DNA of 39,612 nucleotides from Prevotella sp. UBA7551 (GCA_002479145.1 DLLX01000068.1:1-39612), one strand, 5' to 3'. Shown: positions 7,755 to 14,803, counted from the stretch's first letter. Program-made: numbers and translations. Notes: a model not told the origin generated them from the letters alone.

Positions 7755-7786
7755 TTTGCACAGTCAAAGGAAAGGAAGTATCTTTG
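7755..7786 (+). promoter_or_regulatory. Orphan promoter driving no visible gene
   Basis: TTTG at 7755-7758, a 20-bp spacer, and TATCTTTG at 7779-7786: a full consensus Bacteroidetes promoter. The only gene downstream lies on the opposite strand. A terminator with a T-run stands about 125 bp further on. Confidence 0.65.
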
Positions 7787-7791
7787 CAATC

Positions 7792-7946
7792 GGAAAGAAG
7801 AAAGTTCCAATCCGCTGAGATTCGGCACTTTAGAACATTCCAACAACATAGCAATTCAACCAACATTGGATTAAAATACTCAGGTTTGTAGATTAAGTTT
7901 AGTCAAGTGGGAGGTAGGCGTCGTGAGGATGGCTACCTCTTTTTTA
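7792..7946 (+). ncRNA. Candidate small RNA (about 150 nt)
   Basis: Bounded upstream by the promoter at 7755-7786 and downstream by a hairpin (GAGGTAG 7912-7918 with CTACCTC 7934-7940) followed by six T. No ATG-started frame lies between them. I do not recognise the SRP RNA, tmRNA or RNase P consensus in it. The 5' end is inferred from the usual distance to the -7 element. The alternative is a shared 3' terminator for lpxH with a chance promoter. Confidence 0.4.
7912..7946 (+). terminator. Intrinsic terminator
   Basis: A 7-bp stem GAGGTAG/CTACCTC, extendable by one C-G with a bulge, with a 15-nt loop and then TTTTTT. The T-run is on the plus strand, so it serves plus-strand transcripts (lpxH or the candidate small RNA), not dusB. 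Confidence 0.65.
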
Positions 7947-7986
7947 TGCTTCTTCCGCTCTGCTTTGTGTTTCTAAAGCCTCAGCG

Positions 7987-9003
7987 TCATTGCGGTGTCG
8001 TGGGCAGGTCGTCCTTCCGCTCGCGCAGTATCGTGCGGCATTGTTCGAGGATGCGTGTCAGGTCGGGCACCGTCTCAGCCCTCAACATGGCAATGCGCGT
8101 CTGCCGAAAGTCGGGTATTCCCTTGAAGATAGGGGACGCGGCGAGGTGCCGGCGGGTGTGAAGGATGCCTCGATACTCGTCAATTCGCTCCACGTTGATG
8201 CGGAGCATCTCCTCCAACACGTCGATTTTGTCGTCCGTAGTCAATTCGCAGCCCTCCCCGAAGGAGCCGTCCAGCGCGTGTCTCATCTCGGAAAAGATCC
8301 ACGGGCAGCCGAATGTGGCGCGCCCTACCATCACCCCGTCGACGCCATACTGCTCAAATCGCGCTCGGGCCACGCTTGGCGAGGTCACATCTCCGTTGCC
8401 AATGATGGGGATATGGATGCGTGGGTTGGCCTTTACCTCCCCAATCAGCGTCCAATCGGCCTCTCCGGTGTACATTTGGCTGCGGGTTCGCCCGTGAATG
8501 GTTAGGGCTTGTATGCCGCAGTCCTGCAGTTGCTCGGCCAAAGAGGTGATAATGAGCTGGTTTTTGTCCCATCCCAGGCGCGTTTTCACCGTGACAGGCA
8601 CGCTGACGGCATCGACCACGGCGCGCGTGATGTCCAGAAGCAGCGGGATGTTGCGCAGCATCCCCGCGCCAGCGCCCTTTCCCGCCACCTTTTTGACGGG
8701 ACAACCGAAGTTGATGTCAATCACATCGGGATGCACTTGCTCCACAATGCGCGCCGCTTCCACCATCGACTCGACGTCGCGCCCGTAGATTTGCACGCCG
8801 ACGGGACGCTCGCGGTCGTCGATGACCATCTTGCGCAGGGTGGAATCGATGCTGCGGATGATGGCGTCGGCCGACACAAACTCCGTATATACCATCGCTG
8901 CGCCGAAGCGTTTGCACATCTGCCGGAAGCCGATGTCGGTCACATCCTCCATCGGGGCAAGCAGCACAGGGCGGTTGCCTAAGTCTATAGTTCCTATTTT
9001 CAT
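7987..9003 (-). CDS. dusB: tRNA-dihydrouridine synthase, DusB-type
   Basis: A 338-residue flavoenzyme of the Dus family. It reduces specific uridines in tRNA to dihydrouridine with NADPH. The FMN barrel starts with LAPMEDVTDIGFR (residues 15-27). The catalytic cysteine is C101 in NFGCPVKKVAGKGAGAGML, followed by VKTRLGWD and IHGRTRSQMYTGEADW, with the phosphate-binding GNGDVTSP and GVMVGRATFGCPWIF. The fit is best to DusB. The frame extends six codons to a TTG at 9021, but the -7 box TAACTTTG lies at 9009-9016, between the two starts, so the ATG at 9003 is the real start. The spacing leaves only about 5 nt after the box, again a nearly leaderless mRNA. Confidence 0.93.
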   Translation of the reverse strand: MKIGTIDLGNRPVLLAPMEDVTDIGFRQMCKRFGAAMVYTEFVSADAIIRSIDSTLRKMVIDDRERPVGVQIYGRDVESMVEAARIVEQVHPDVIDINFGCPVKKVAGKGAGAGMLRNIPLLLDITRAVVDAVSVPVTVKTRLGWDKNQLIITSLAEQLQDCGIQALTIHGRTRSQMYTGEADWTLIGEVKANPRIHIPIIGNGDVTSPSVARARFEQYGVDGVMVGRATFGCPWIFSEMRHALDGSFGEGCELTTDDKIDVLEEMLRINVERIDEYRGILHTRRHLAASPIFKGIPDFRQTRIAMLRAETVPDLTRILEQCRTILRERKDDLPTTPQ

Positions 9004-9008
9004 GCCTG

Positions 9009-9016
9009 CAAAGTTA
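9009..9016 (-). promoter_or_regulatory. -7 element of dusB
   Basis: TAACTTTG on the minus strand, an exact TAnnTTTG match, 5 nt from the ATG at 9003. No convincing -33 element was found. Confidence 0.5.
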
Positions 9017-9132
9017 CGCAAATATTTCCGTCAGCGGTGGGATAAAGTCGTCGATGGTGCGCCACTTCCTCTGCCTTGCGTGGTTGAGGCTGCCAAAAGT
9101 TAGTCATTTTTCATCTTTTTTAACCACCAGTA

Positions 9133-9165
9133 TTGTAATTATTACAAGAAAAATATCTACCTTTG
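9133..9165 (+). promoter_or_regulatory. Promoter of the rubrerythrin gene
   Basis: TTG at 9133-9135 and TACCTTTG at 9158-9165, with a 22-bp spacer, slightly longer than usual. It gives a leader of about 60 nt, AT-rich, before the ATG at 9234. Confidence 0.6.
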
Positions 9166-9233
9166 CAACGCAATATCAAAAATATTGCTTGAGAGAAAAC
9201 AAAGCATTACAAAAGATTTAAAATTTGAACAAG

Positions 9234-9776
9234 ATGAAAGAACTTAAAGGAACCAAGACTGAGAAGAACCTCCAGGATGCGTTTGCAGGCGAGAGCCAGG
9301 CACGCAACAAGTACACATACTATGCTTCCAAGGCCCGCAAGGACGGCTATGAGCAGATAGCAGCCCTCTTTGAGGAGACTGCCGGCAACGAGAAGGAGCA
9401 CGCCAAGCTCTGGTTTAAGTACCTCCACGGTGGCGATGTGCCCACAACTGTAGACAACCTGAAGGACGCAGCAGCCGGTGAGAACTTTGAATGGACGAAC
9501 ATGTACGACCGTATGGCCAAGGAAGCAGAGGAAGAGGGATTCAAGGAGATAGCCGCCAAGTTCCGTTTGGTGGGCGAAATCGAGCGTCATCACGAGGAGA
9601 GATACCGCAAATTGCTCGAAAATATCGAGGGAGGTCTCGTGTTCTCGCGCGACGGAGACCGCATTTGGAAGTGCCGCAACTGTGGGCATATCGTCATTGC
9701 AAAGAAAGCTCCCGAGGTGTGCCCGGTCTGCAACCACCCGTTGAGCTACTTCGAGATCAGCGCAGAGAACTATTAA
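9234..9776 (+). CDS. rbr: Rubrerythrin
   Basis: A 180-residue non-haem iron peroxidase that reduces hydrogen peroxide in the cytoplasm of anaerobes. The N-terminal four-helix diiron domain carries E20 in FAGESQARNKY and the ExxH pairs in GNEKEHAKLW and GEIERHHEERY. The C-terminal rubredoxin-like domain binds one iron through C147-x-x-C150 (CRNC) and C163-x-x-C166 (CPVC). Length and order match classical rubrerythrin. A TTG at 9225 is in frame, but MKELKGTKTEKNL from the ATG at 9234 is the family start. Codon use looks biased as in highly expressed genes. It is monocistronic between its own promoter and a hairpin at 9884. Confidence 0.95.
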   Translation: MKELKGTKTEKNLQDAFAGESQARNKYTYYASKARKDGYEQIAALFEETAGNEKEHAKLWFKYLHGGDVPTTVDNLKDAAAGENFEWTNMYDRMAKEAEEEGFKEIAAKFRLVGEIERHHEERYRKLLENIEGGLVFSRDGDRIWKCRNCGHIVIAKKAPEVCPVCNHPLSYFEISAENY

Positions 9777-9883
9777 TCCCACCTGGCCTTGGTAAGGCCG
9801 CGAGGCATGGGAAACCGTGTCTGCGCATGATGCAAGCTGGATGCAGTGCGTGGGACACGGTGAAAACAGTTGAAACAGAGACA

Positions 9884-9925
9884 CCCGCCTTGTCCATTGT
9901 GATGGACAGAGCGGGCGCCTTTGCT
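9884..9925 (+). terminator. Probable terminator of the rubrerythrin gene
   Basis: CCCGC (9884-9888) and TTGTCCAT pair with ATGGACAG and GCGGG (9911-9915) around a TGTG loop, with one mismatch. It is followed by CGCCTTTGCTTCT, a weak T-rich tract. It lies 108 bp after the stop codon. Confidence 0.5.
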
Positions 9926-9934
9926 TCTAAGGCG

Positions 9935-10059
9935 TTGCAATAGGGGCTGAATCTGCGTGTAATTCAGCCCCTATGACCTTGTCATTCAGCCCCTATTGCA
10001 ACGTGATTCAGCCCCTATTGCAAAGCGATTCGGAGGCTGTTGCAATATATTGATAATCA
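9935..10059. repeat. 22-bp repeat array, locus 2, with one inverted unit
   Basis: The first unit (from 9935) reads TTGCAATAGGGGCTGAATC. It is followed by four units in the opposite orientation at 9958-9979, 9980-10001, 10002-10023 and 10024-10045, each exactly 22 bp with the core ATTCAGCCCCTATTGCAA. TATTGATAATCA follows at 10048-10059, as at locus 1. The first and second units form an inverted repeat that could fold into a hairpin. Confidence 0.8.
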
Positions 10060-10357
10060 GATTGTTGCGAAACCGCCTTCATCTTCCTTCACCTTTTCCG
10101 TCCATTGCCTCGGCGTAGTAGCGTGGCAGGCGTGGCATGAGGGAGCGTTGGATCAGTTAGTCCAACGCATGAGAGAAAGCGACCACCGTCCTCTTGACCT
10201 GATCGTCCTGCCCGTTTGTCCAACGGCAAAACAGAGATGCAAGGTAAGCCCACACCGGCGTTAGTGGATTTCGTGTGCAAAGCTAAATAAAAACTTATGC
10301 GTTGGGAGTGCGGATTCGTGATTTATCGTTACCTTTGTGGCAAAATAGCAAAAACAA
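10060..10357. other. Gene-free spacer with a perfect hairpin and an outward -7 box
   Basis: No credible protein gene. A perfect 8-bp hairpin GCGTTGGA/TCCAACGC lies at 10145-10168. A minus-strand -7 match (TAGCTTTG) lies at 10278-10285 with no gene downstream that I can support. The 63-codon minus-strand frame here starts at a TTG inside that box and resembles nothing I know. Confidence 0.4.
10330..10337 (+). promoter_or_regulatory. -7 element of the YfcE-like gene
   Basis: TACCTTTG, an exact match to TAnnTTTG, 20 bp upstream of the ATG at 10358. No clear -33 at the expected distance. Confidence 0.5.
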
Positions 10358-10897
10358 ATGAAGTACTTATTGGTCTCAGACATTCACGGATGCCGGCCGG
10401 CACTGCAGCAAGTGCTCCGGTTTTATGACGAGCACCATTGCGATATGCTCTGCATCCTCGGCGACATTCTCAATTACGGGCCCCGCAACCGCATTCCCGA
10501 GGGCATCGACGCACAGGGAATCGTGGCCGATCTCAACGCCCGCGCCGACCAAATCGTCGCAGTGCGCGGCAATTGTGACGCGGAAGTGGACCAGATGTTG
10601 CTCCATTTCCCGATGATGGCCGACTATCTGCTGCTCGTGGATGGCGGCCGCAGGCTCTTTTTGACCCACGGCCATTTGTACGACAAGGCAAGAAAGCCCG
10701 TAGGTCCCTGCGACGCGCTCGTCTGTGGGCACAGCCATCTGTGGGAGTTGTCGCACGGAGAAGGATTCGCGTTTGTCAACCTTGGCTCCGTCACTTTCCC
10801 CAAAGGGGGCAACGAACCCACCTTTGCCACCTACGAGGACGGGCTGTTCACCATATTCCGTCTTGATGGAAAGCCCCTCCAGACCATGAACATCTAA
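10358..10897 (+). CDS. yfcE: YfcE-family metallophosphoesterase
   Basis: A 179-residue MJ0936/YfcE-type phosphodiesterase. Metal-binding motifs in order: D8-x-H10 (SDIHG), GDILNYGP, GNCD (in place of GNHD, usual in this family), THGH and GHSH. The closing LNLGSVTFPKGGN is also typical. E. coli YfcE hydrolyses artificial phosphodiesters; its natural substrate is unknown. The ATG at 10358 is right at the first strand (MKYLLVSDIHG). A MITE-like element separates it from the sugar kinase gene. No partner gene suggests a substrate. Confidence 0.9.
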   Translation: MKYLLVSDIHGCRPALQQVLRFYDEHHCDMLCILGDILNYGPRNRIPEGIDAQGIVADLNARADQIVAVRGNCDAEVDQMLLHFPMMADYLLLVDGGRRLFLTHGHLYDKARKPVGPCDALVCGHSHLWELSHGEGFAFVNLGSVTFPKGGNEPTFATYEDGLFTIFRLDGKPLQTMNI

Positions 10898-10915
10898 GTA
10901 CACAACATGTTAAAA

Positions 10916-11106
10916 GGTGGGTTCTATAAATTACCACCATAAAAGATATAATTGATGAAGGGTTACGTTTTGCCATCTTTTGGCCTCTTTTCGGCTCAGA
11001 TCGCCACCTCGTTCGGTCGTATAGCCCGCTATACTTCCTCACTCGCTGACGCTCTGACCACGAAAAGAGCCTCAAAATCTGACAAAGCTAATTTATAGAA
11101 CCCACC
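10916..11106. mobile_element. MITE-like element, 191 bp, with 18-bp perfect terminal inverted repeats
   Basis: GGTGGGTTCTATAAATTA at 10916-10933 is exactly inverted at 11089-11106. Inside, further segments are imperfectly inverted: TTTTGGCCTCTTTTCG near 10978 against CGAAAAGAGCCTCAAAA near 11062. A central palindrome GTATAGC-CC-GCTATAC lies at 11019-11034. No transposase is encoded. The right end is 16 bp before the kinase start codon, so the element must carry or interrupt that gene's promoter. Flanks give only a weak TAAA-type duplication. Confidence 0.65.
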
Positions 11107-11122
11107 TAAAGCTCAAAGCATC

Positions 11123-12064
11123 ATGCGCAAAGTAATCGGAATTGGCGAGACCGTACTCGACATTATCTTTAAGAATGAGCAGCCCGTGGAGGCCGTTCCG
11201 GGTGGCTCCACCTTCAATGCCATCACCTCACTGGCGCGCGCCGGTGCCGAGACGATGCTCATCTCGGAGACGGGTACCGACCTGGTGGGCGACCGGATAG
11301 TCAAATTTCTGCGCGACAACGGGGTCTGTCCGGACTACATGAGGCGCAGTGCCGACATCGCATCGCCCCTCTCCCTGGCCTTCCTCAACGAGCGGAACGA
11401 GGCTAATTATGTGTTCTACACAGCCCAGTCGCGCGACCAGGTGGATATGACGCTGCCCGAAATTAACCCCGACGACATCATATTGCTCGGCTCCTATTAC
11501 GCTGTCAATCCCAAAGTGCGCCCACAGGTTCAGGCGTTGTTGGAGCAGGCGCAGCGGCAAGGAGCGATCATCTACTACGATGTGAACTTCCGGCCTAACC
11601 ATCGGAGCGAGGTCATCCGTATCACCCCAAATCTTTTGGAGAACCTGGGCTATGCCGACATCGTGCGGGGAAGCCGCGACGACTTCATGACGCTCTATAA
11701 AATGGACGATGCCGACCGTGTCTATAAGGCGGAGATAGCCTTTTACTGCCGGCAATTCATCTACACCGACGGGGCCAATCCTGTGGAGTTGCGCGCCGAT
11801 GGGGGCATGAGGCGGTCGTATCCCGTCGGGAAGGTCGACACGGTGAGCACCATCGGGGCTGGCGACAGCTTCAATGCGGGCTTCATCTATGGCCTGCTTC
11901 GTGAGCGCATCACACGGCAGCAGCTGATCGACGGACTTTCCACGTCGCAGTGGGACAGTCTGGTGGACTATGCGTTGCGCTTCTCAGCCGAGTGCTGCAA
12001 GGGCATCTTCAACTATGTCAGCAAGGATTTTGGTGCCGCCATCAGCCTCAAGGGCGGCGAATAG
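11123..12064 (+). CDS. PfkB-family sugar kinase (fructokinase/ribokinase-like)
   Basis: A 313-residue ribokinase-fold kinase. The N-terminal sugar-binding part has PGGSTFNAITSLARAG (residues 26-41) and the C-terminal PfkB signature is TIGAGDSFNAGF with catalytic base D248. The acceptor is a sugar or nucleoside; fructose is the usual guess for Bacteroidetes members of this type, but nothing nearby (no transporter, glycosidase or PUL) supports a specific substrate. The segment YYDVNFRPNHR at about residue 152 matches the family. The ATG at 11123 begins MRKVIGIGETVLDI, the canonical start. The leader is the end of the MITE-like element. Confidence 0.88.
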   Translation: MRKVIGIGETVLDIIFKNEQPVEAVPGGSTFNAITSLARAGAETMLISETGTDLVGDRIVKFLRDNGVCPDYMRRSADIASPLSLAFLNERNEANYVFYTAQSRDQVDMTLPEINPDDIILLGSYYAVNPKVRPQVQALLEQAQRQGAIIYYDVNFRPNHRSEVIRITPNLLENLGYADIVRGSRDDFMTLYKMDDADRVYKAEIAFYCRQFIYTDGANPVELRADGGMRRSYPVGKVDTVSTIGAGDSFNAGFIYGLLRERITRQQLIDGLSTSQWDSLVDYALRFSAECCKGIFNYVSKDFGAAISLKGGE

Positions 12065-12104
12065 CGTGTGAGTAGGGTGGCGGATGTCGCCACATAGGCA
12101 TAAG

Positions 12105-12174
12105 CAACGGGCGGGAACACCGCGTCGGAGAGGGTGTGCTTCCCCTTGTCCGGCATGGGTGTTCCCGCCCGTTG
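12105..12174. terminator. Long perfect hairpin between convergent genes
   Basis: A perfect 17-bp stem: CAACGGGCGGGAACACC at 12105-12121 with its complement at 12158-12174, loop 36 nt. It lies between the convergent sugar kinase and small membrane protein genes. No T-run follows on either strand, so termination is inferred from position only. Confidence 0.45.
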
Positions 12175-12196
12175 GGCGTATAGTTGAGGCCGAGGC

Positions 12197-12487
12197 TTAC
12201 CTGGCCAGCGTCACTTGATGGTTGCTCAATGCGACGATATTGTGCTTCTGGGCCTTGCCGACAAGCGCCGTCGCGCCCTTTTGCGTTATGTTGTAGTGGC
12301 GTTTCACGGCCGCAATGTACTGGTCATAGGGTATGCTCTCCGTCCCTTTCTGCGAAAACAGGTCAATGGTGAATTGGGTCAAGTCGCCCTCAGTGTACTT
12401 CATGTGCTTCTTGTGCAAGTAATCAAAGACGACGAAGCAGATGGCTACTACGATAATCAGCCCGATAATGATGGTTTTTGTTGTCAT
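12197..12487 (-). CDS. Small single-pass membrane protein, unknown function
   Basis: A 96-residue protein. Residues 4-22 (KTIIIGLIIVVAICFVVFD) form one membrane helix, followed by a basic stretch (YLHKKHMKY). A soluble C-terminal domain of about 65 residues follows, ending in GATALVGKAQKHNIVALSNHQVTLAR. The longer frame back to a TTG at 12553 is rejected: that codon lies inside the -33 promoter element. The ATG at 12487 is 36 nt from the -7 box. The C-terminal domain should face the cytoplasm by the positive-inside rule, as the charges follow the helix. I do not recognise the family, and its neighbours (sugar kinase, ruvB) give no clue. Confidence 0.75.
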   Translation of the reverse strand: MTTKTIIIGLIIVVAICFVVFDYLHKKHMKYTEGDLTQFTIDLFSQKGTESIPYDQYIAAVKRHYNITQKGATALVGKAQKHNIVALSNHQVTLAR

Positions 12488-12523
12488 AATAGTCGTTGTT
12501 TTATTAAAAATTACGTTCTGCTG

Positions 12524-12554
12524 CAAATATACAATGAATCTATCTTTCTGCAAA
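12524..12554 (-). promoter_or_regulatory. Promoter of the small membrane protein gene
   Basis: On the minus strand TTTG (12551-12554), a 19-bp spacer and TATATTTG (12524-12531): full Bacteroidetes consensus. The leader is about 30 nt. Confidence 0.8.
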
Positions 12555-12778
12555 ACAAAAAGCGTTTTATTTTCTCATTCTGTCGTATTTTTGCCGAAAA
12601 AGTTGTGTTTTGCTCATAGTTGTTATGCGGAATGGAGAGGTTTTAGGCTTTTCTTCCTCCCTTTTCATGGCATCGGAGGGTAAGGATGTGGCGGCAGACC
12701 GTGCGCTGTAGTGCGTGAAATCGGACCATCCTGACGAGGAACACGGGCTGCGGGGCATGAAGAAAACGTGTGGTTTCC
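12555..12778. other. Spacer upstream of ruvB promoter
   Basis: About 220 bp without a credible gene on either strand and without a strong repeat or hairpin. Long open frames across it are antisense or upstream extensions of ruvB. Confidence 0.4.
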
Positions 12779-12809
12779 TTTGTCATGTGGCCGCTTCTTT
12801 GTATATTTG
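12779..12809 (+). promoter_or_regulatory. Promoter of the ruvB-coaD-ybeY operon
   Basis: TTTG at 12779-12782, a 19-bp spacer, TATATTTG at 12802-12809: full consensus. Only 11 nt separate the box from the ATG at 12821, so the leader should be about 5 nt. This rules out the upstream in-frame start at 12770, which precedes the promoter. Confidence 0.8.
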
Positions 12810-12820
12810 CAACAATATTT

Positions 12821-13858
12821 ATGGCAGAAAATTTCGATATTAGGGAAGAGCATCCGCTCACACCGGCAGAGAAGGAGTTTGAAAACGCACTCCGTCCGCT
12901 CCGCTTCGACGACTTCAGCGGACAGAAAGGCGTGGTCGACAACCTGCGAGTGTTTGTCGAGGCAGCCAAATACCGTGGCGAGCCGCTCGACCATACTCTG
13001 CTCCACGGCCCTCCCGGACTGGGAAAGACGACGCTGAGCAACATCATTGCCAACGAGCTGGGCGTGGGATTCAAGATTACCTCCGGACCCGTGCTGGACA
13101 AGCCGGGCGACCTGGCGGGCATCCTCACCTCGCTGGAGCGCAGCGATGTGCTCTTCATCGACGAGATACACCGTCTCTCTCCCGTCGTGGAGGAGTATCT
13201 GTATTCGGCGATGGAGGACTTCCGCATTGACATAATGATCGACAAAGGACCCTCGGCACGCTCCATACAGATAGACCTTAACCCGTTTACCCTGGTGGGA
13301 GCGACGACCCGTAGCGGCTTGCTCACCGCGCCGCTGCGTGCCCGCTTCGGCATCAACCTGCACTTGCAGTATTATGATCCCGCCACGCTTCAGACCATCA
13401 TCAAGCGGTCGGCGCATCTGTTGAAGGTGCCCATAGAGGACGAGGCGGCGGTGGAAATCAGCCGGAGAAGCCGAGGCACGCCCCGTATAGCCAACGGACT
13501 GCTGCGCCGGGTGCGCGACTTCGCACAGGTGAAGGGCAACGGAACGATCACCAAGGATATCGCTGTCTTTGCCCTTCAGGCGCTCAATATCGACCAGTAT
13601 GGGCTGGACGAGATCGACAACCGTATTCTTCTGACCATTATTGACAAGTTTCAGGGTGGCCCGGTGGGCATCTCCACCATCGCCACCGCAATAGGCGAGG
13701 ACAGCGGAACGGTGGAGGAAGTCTATGAGCCGTACCTGATTATGGAGGGCTTCCTCAAGCGAACGCCTCGCGGAAGGGTAGCCACCAAGTTGGCTTACGA
13801 CCACTTGGGTCGCAATCCTTATGCCGGAAATGCGATGCAGCCCGACCTTTTTGATTGA
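12821..13858 (+). CDS. ruvB: Holliday junction branch migration helicase RuvB
   Basis: A 345-residue AAA+ motor that drives Holliday junction branch migration with RuvA during recombination and repair. Walker A GPPGLGKT is at residues 63-70 (K69), and Walker B LFIDEIH at 111-117 (D114, E115). The ATTRSGLLTAPLRARFG segment carries sensor 1 and the arginine finger. The C-terminal winged helix (FLKRTPRGRVATKLAYDHLG) binds DNA. Length and all motifs are normal. The frame extends 17 codons upstream, but the promoter excludes that; MAENFDIREEHPLTPAEKEFE is the proper start. coaD follows 11 bp after the stop, so they are cotranscribed. Confidence 0.97.
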   Translation: MAENFDIREEHPLTPAEKEFENALRPLRFDDFSGQKGVVDNLRVFVEAAKYRGEPLDHTLLHGPPGLGKTTLSNIIANELGVGFKITSGPVLDKPGDLAGILTSLERSDVLFIDEIHRLSPVVEEYLYSAMEDFRIDIMIDKGPSARSIQIDLNPFTLVGATTRSGLLTAPLRARFGINLHLQYYDPATLQTIIKRSAHLLKVPIEDEAAVEISRRSRGTPRIANGLLRRVRDFAQVKGNGTITKDIAVFALQALNIDQYGLDEIDNRILLTIIDKFQGGPVGISTIATAIGEDSGTVEEVYEPYLIMEGFLKRTPRGRVATKLAYDHLGRNPYAGNAMQPDLFD

Positions 13859-13869
13859 CACACAAGCTG

Positions 13870-14349
13870 ATGATAGACAACAATGACAGCCGCACGGCCC
13901 TCTTCACGGGCACATTCGACCCCTTTACCACGGGTCATGCGTCGGTGGTAAGGCGTGCCCTGCCACTCTTTGACCACCTGGTCATTGCCGTGGCGGTGAG
14001 CGAAAGAAAGCATACGCGGGAGTCCATCGAAGAGCGGGTGGCCGCTATCGAGAGGCTTTACCACGATGATGCGAGGGTGAGTGTGCGCCCATATAGCGAC
14101 CTGACCATCGACATGGCACGGCGAGAGGGCGCGCGGTTCATCGTAAGAGGGGTGCGCGATGTGAGAGATTTCGAGTATGAGCGGCAACAAGCCGACATCA
14201 ACCGTGAGCTTGGAGGGGTGGAGACGGTGCTGTTTCTCACCGAGCCGGAGCTGCAAAGCGTGAGCAGTTCGCTGGTCAGGGAGCTGGACTTCTTCGGCCA
14301 TGACGTGTCGCAGTTTGTTCCAAAGAATATGACAGACGATAAAAGATAA
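13870..14349 (+). CDS. coaD: Phosphopantetheine adenylyltransferase
   Basis: A 159-residue nucleotidyltransferase. It joins 4'-phosphopantetheine and ATP to dephospho-CoA, the penultimate step of CoA synthesis. The TGTFDPFTTGH motif (T/HxGH type, H23) and the C-terminal VSSSLVREL are the family hallmarks; VRGVRDVRDFEYERQQADINREL is the usual middle segment. A TTG at 13855 overlaps the ruvB stop, but the ATG at 13870 is the better start. It is the second gene of the ruvB-coaD-ybeY run, 11 bp after ruvB and 7 bp before ybeY. Confidence 0.95.
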   Translation: MIDNNDSRTALFTGTFDPFTTGHASVVRRALPLFDHLVIAVAVSERKHTRESIEERVAAIERLYHDDARVSVRPYSDLTIDMARREGARFIVRGVRDVRDFEYERQQADINRELGGVETVLFLTEPELQSVSSSLVRELDFFGHDVSQFVPKNMTDDKR

Positions 14350-14356
14350 GGAGGAT

Positions 14357-14785
14357 ATGATTACTTATAATGCGGAAAACGTCACCATGCCGAAGATAAA
14401 GAAGCGGCAGACGACGCAATGGATCAAGGCCGTGGCGGCTTCCTATGGGCGCAAAGTGGGCGAGGTGGGCTACCTGTTTGTCGACGACGCGAAGATATTG
14501 GAGGTCAATCGCGAGTATTTAGGACACGATTACTACACCGACATCATCACTTTCGACTACGATGAGGGCGACGTTATCAACGGCGACCTGGTCATATCGC
14601 TCGACACTGTGCGCTCCAATGCGGAGCTGTTTCATAAGACTTATGACGATGAGTTGCACAGGGTAATCATCCATGGCATCTTGCACCTGTGCGGAATCAA
14701 TGACAAAGGTCCGGGCGAGCGGGAGATAATGGAGCGCAATGAGGACCGTGCGCTGGCCCTGTTGGCGCAGATGCAGGGCAAGTAG
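14357..14785 (+). CDS. ybeY: Endoribonuclease YbeY (rRNA maturation factor)
   Basis: A 142-residue metal-dependent RNase needed for 16S rRNA 3'-end maturation and ribosome quality control. The zinc motif H-x3-H-x5-H appears as H106-G-I-L-H110-L-C-G-I-N-D116: the third ligand position is Asp, not His. I believe Bacteroidetes YbeY often differ at this position, so this may be lineage-typical rather than a loss. The N-terminal strand VGYLFVDDAKILEVNREYLGHDYYTDIITF is standard. It starts 7 bp after coaD. AAGGAGG at 14348-14354 looks like a Shine-Dalgarno sequence, but it stands only 2 nt from the ATG, too close to be typical. Confidence 0.93.
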   Translation: MITYNAENVTMPKIKKRQTTQWIKAVAASYGRKVGEVGYLFVDDAKILEVNREYLGHDYYTDIITFDYDEGDVINGDLVISLDTVRSNAELFHKTYDDELHRVIIHGILHLCGINDKGPGEREIMERNEDRALALLAQMQGK

Positions 14786-14803
14786 CCACGTGCTTGACGT
14801 GGC
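14785..14803 (+). terminator. Short hairpin at the ybeY stop
   Basis: GCCACGT-GCTTG-ACGTGGC, a perfect 7-bp stem overlapping the last base of the ybeY stop codon. No T-run follows, so it may protect the 3' end rather than terminate. Confidence 0.3.

Noticed and set aside
10089..10280. 63-codon minus-strand open frame
   Set aside because: It starts at a TTG inside a -7 promoter match, spans a perfect hairpin, and resembles no protein I know.
10848..11075. 75-codon minus-strand frame in the MITE-like element
   Set aside because: It overlaps the inverted repeats and the 3' end of the YfcE-like gene antisense; its sequence is explained by the repeat.
14348..14354. Strong Shine-Dalgarno AAGGAGG before ybeY
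   Set aside because: It ends only 2 nt before the ATG and overlaps the coaD stop codon. Spacing is too short for normal use, so I do not list it as a ribosome binding site.
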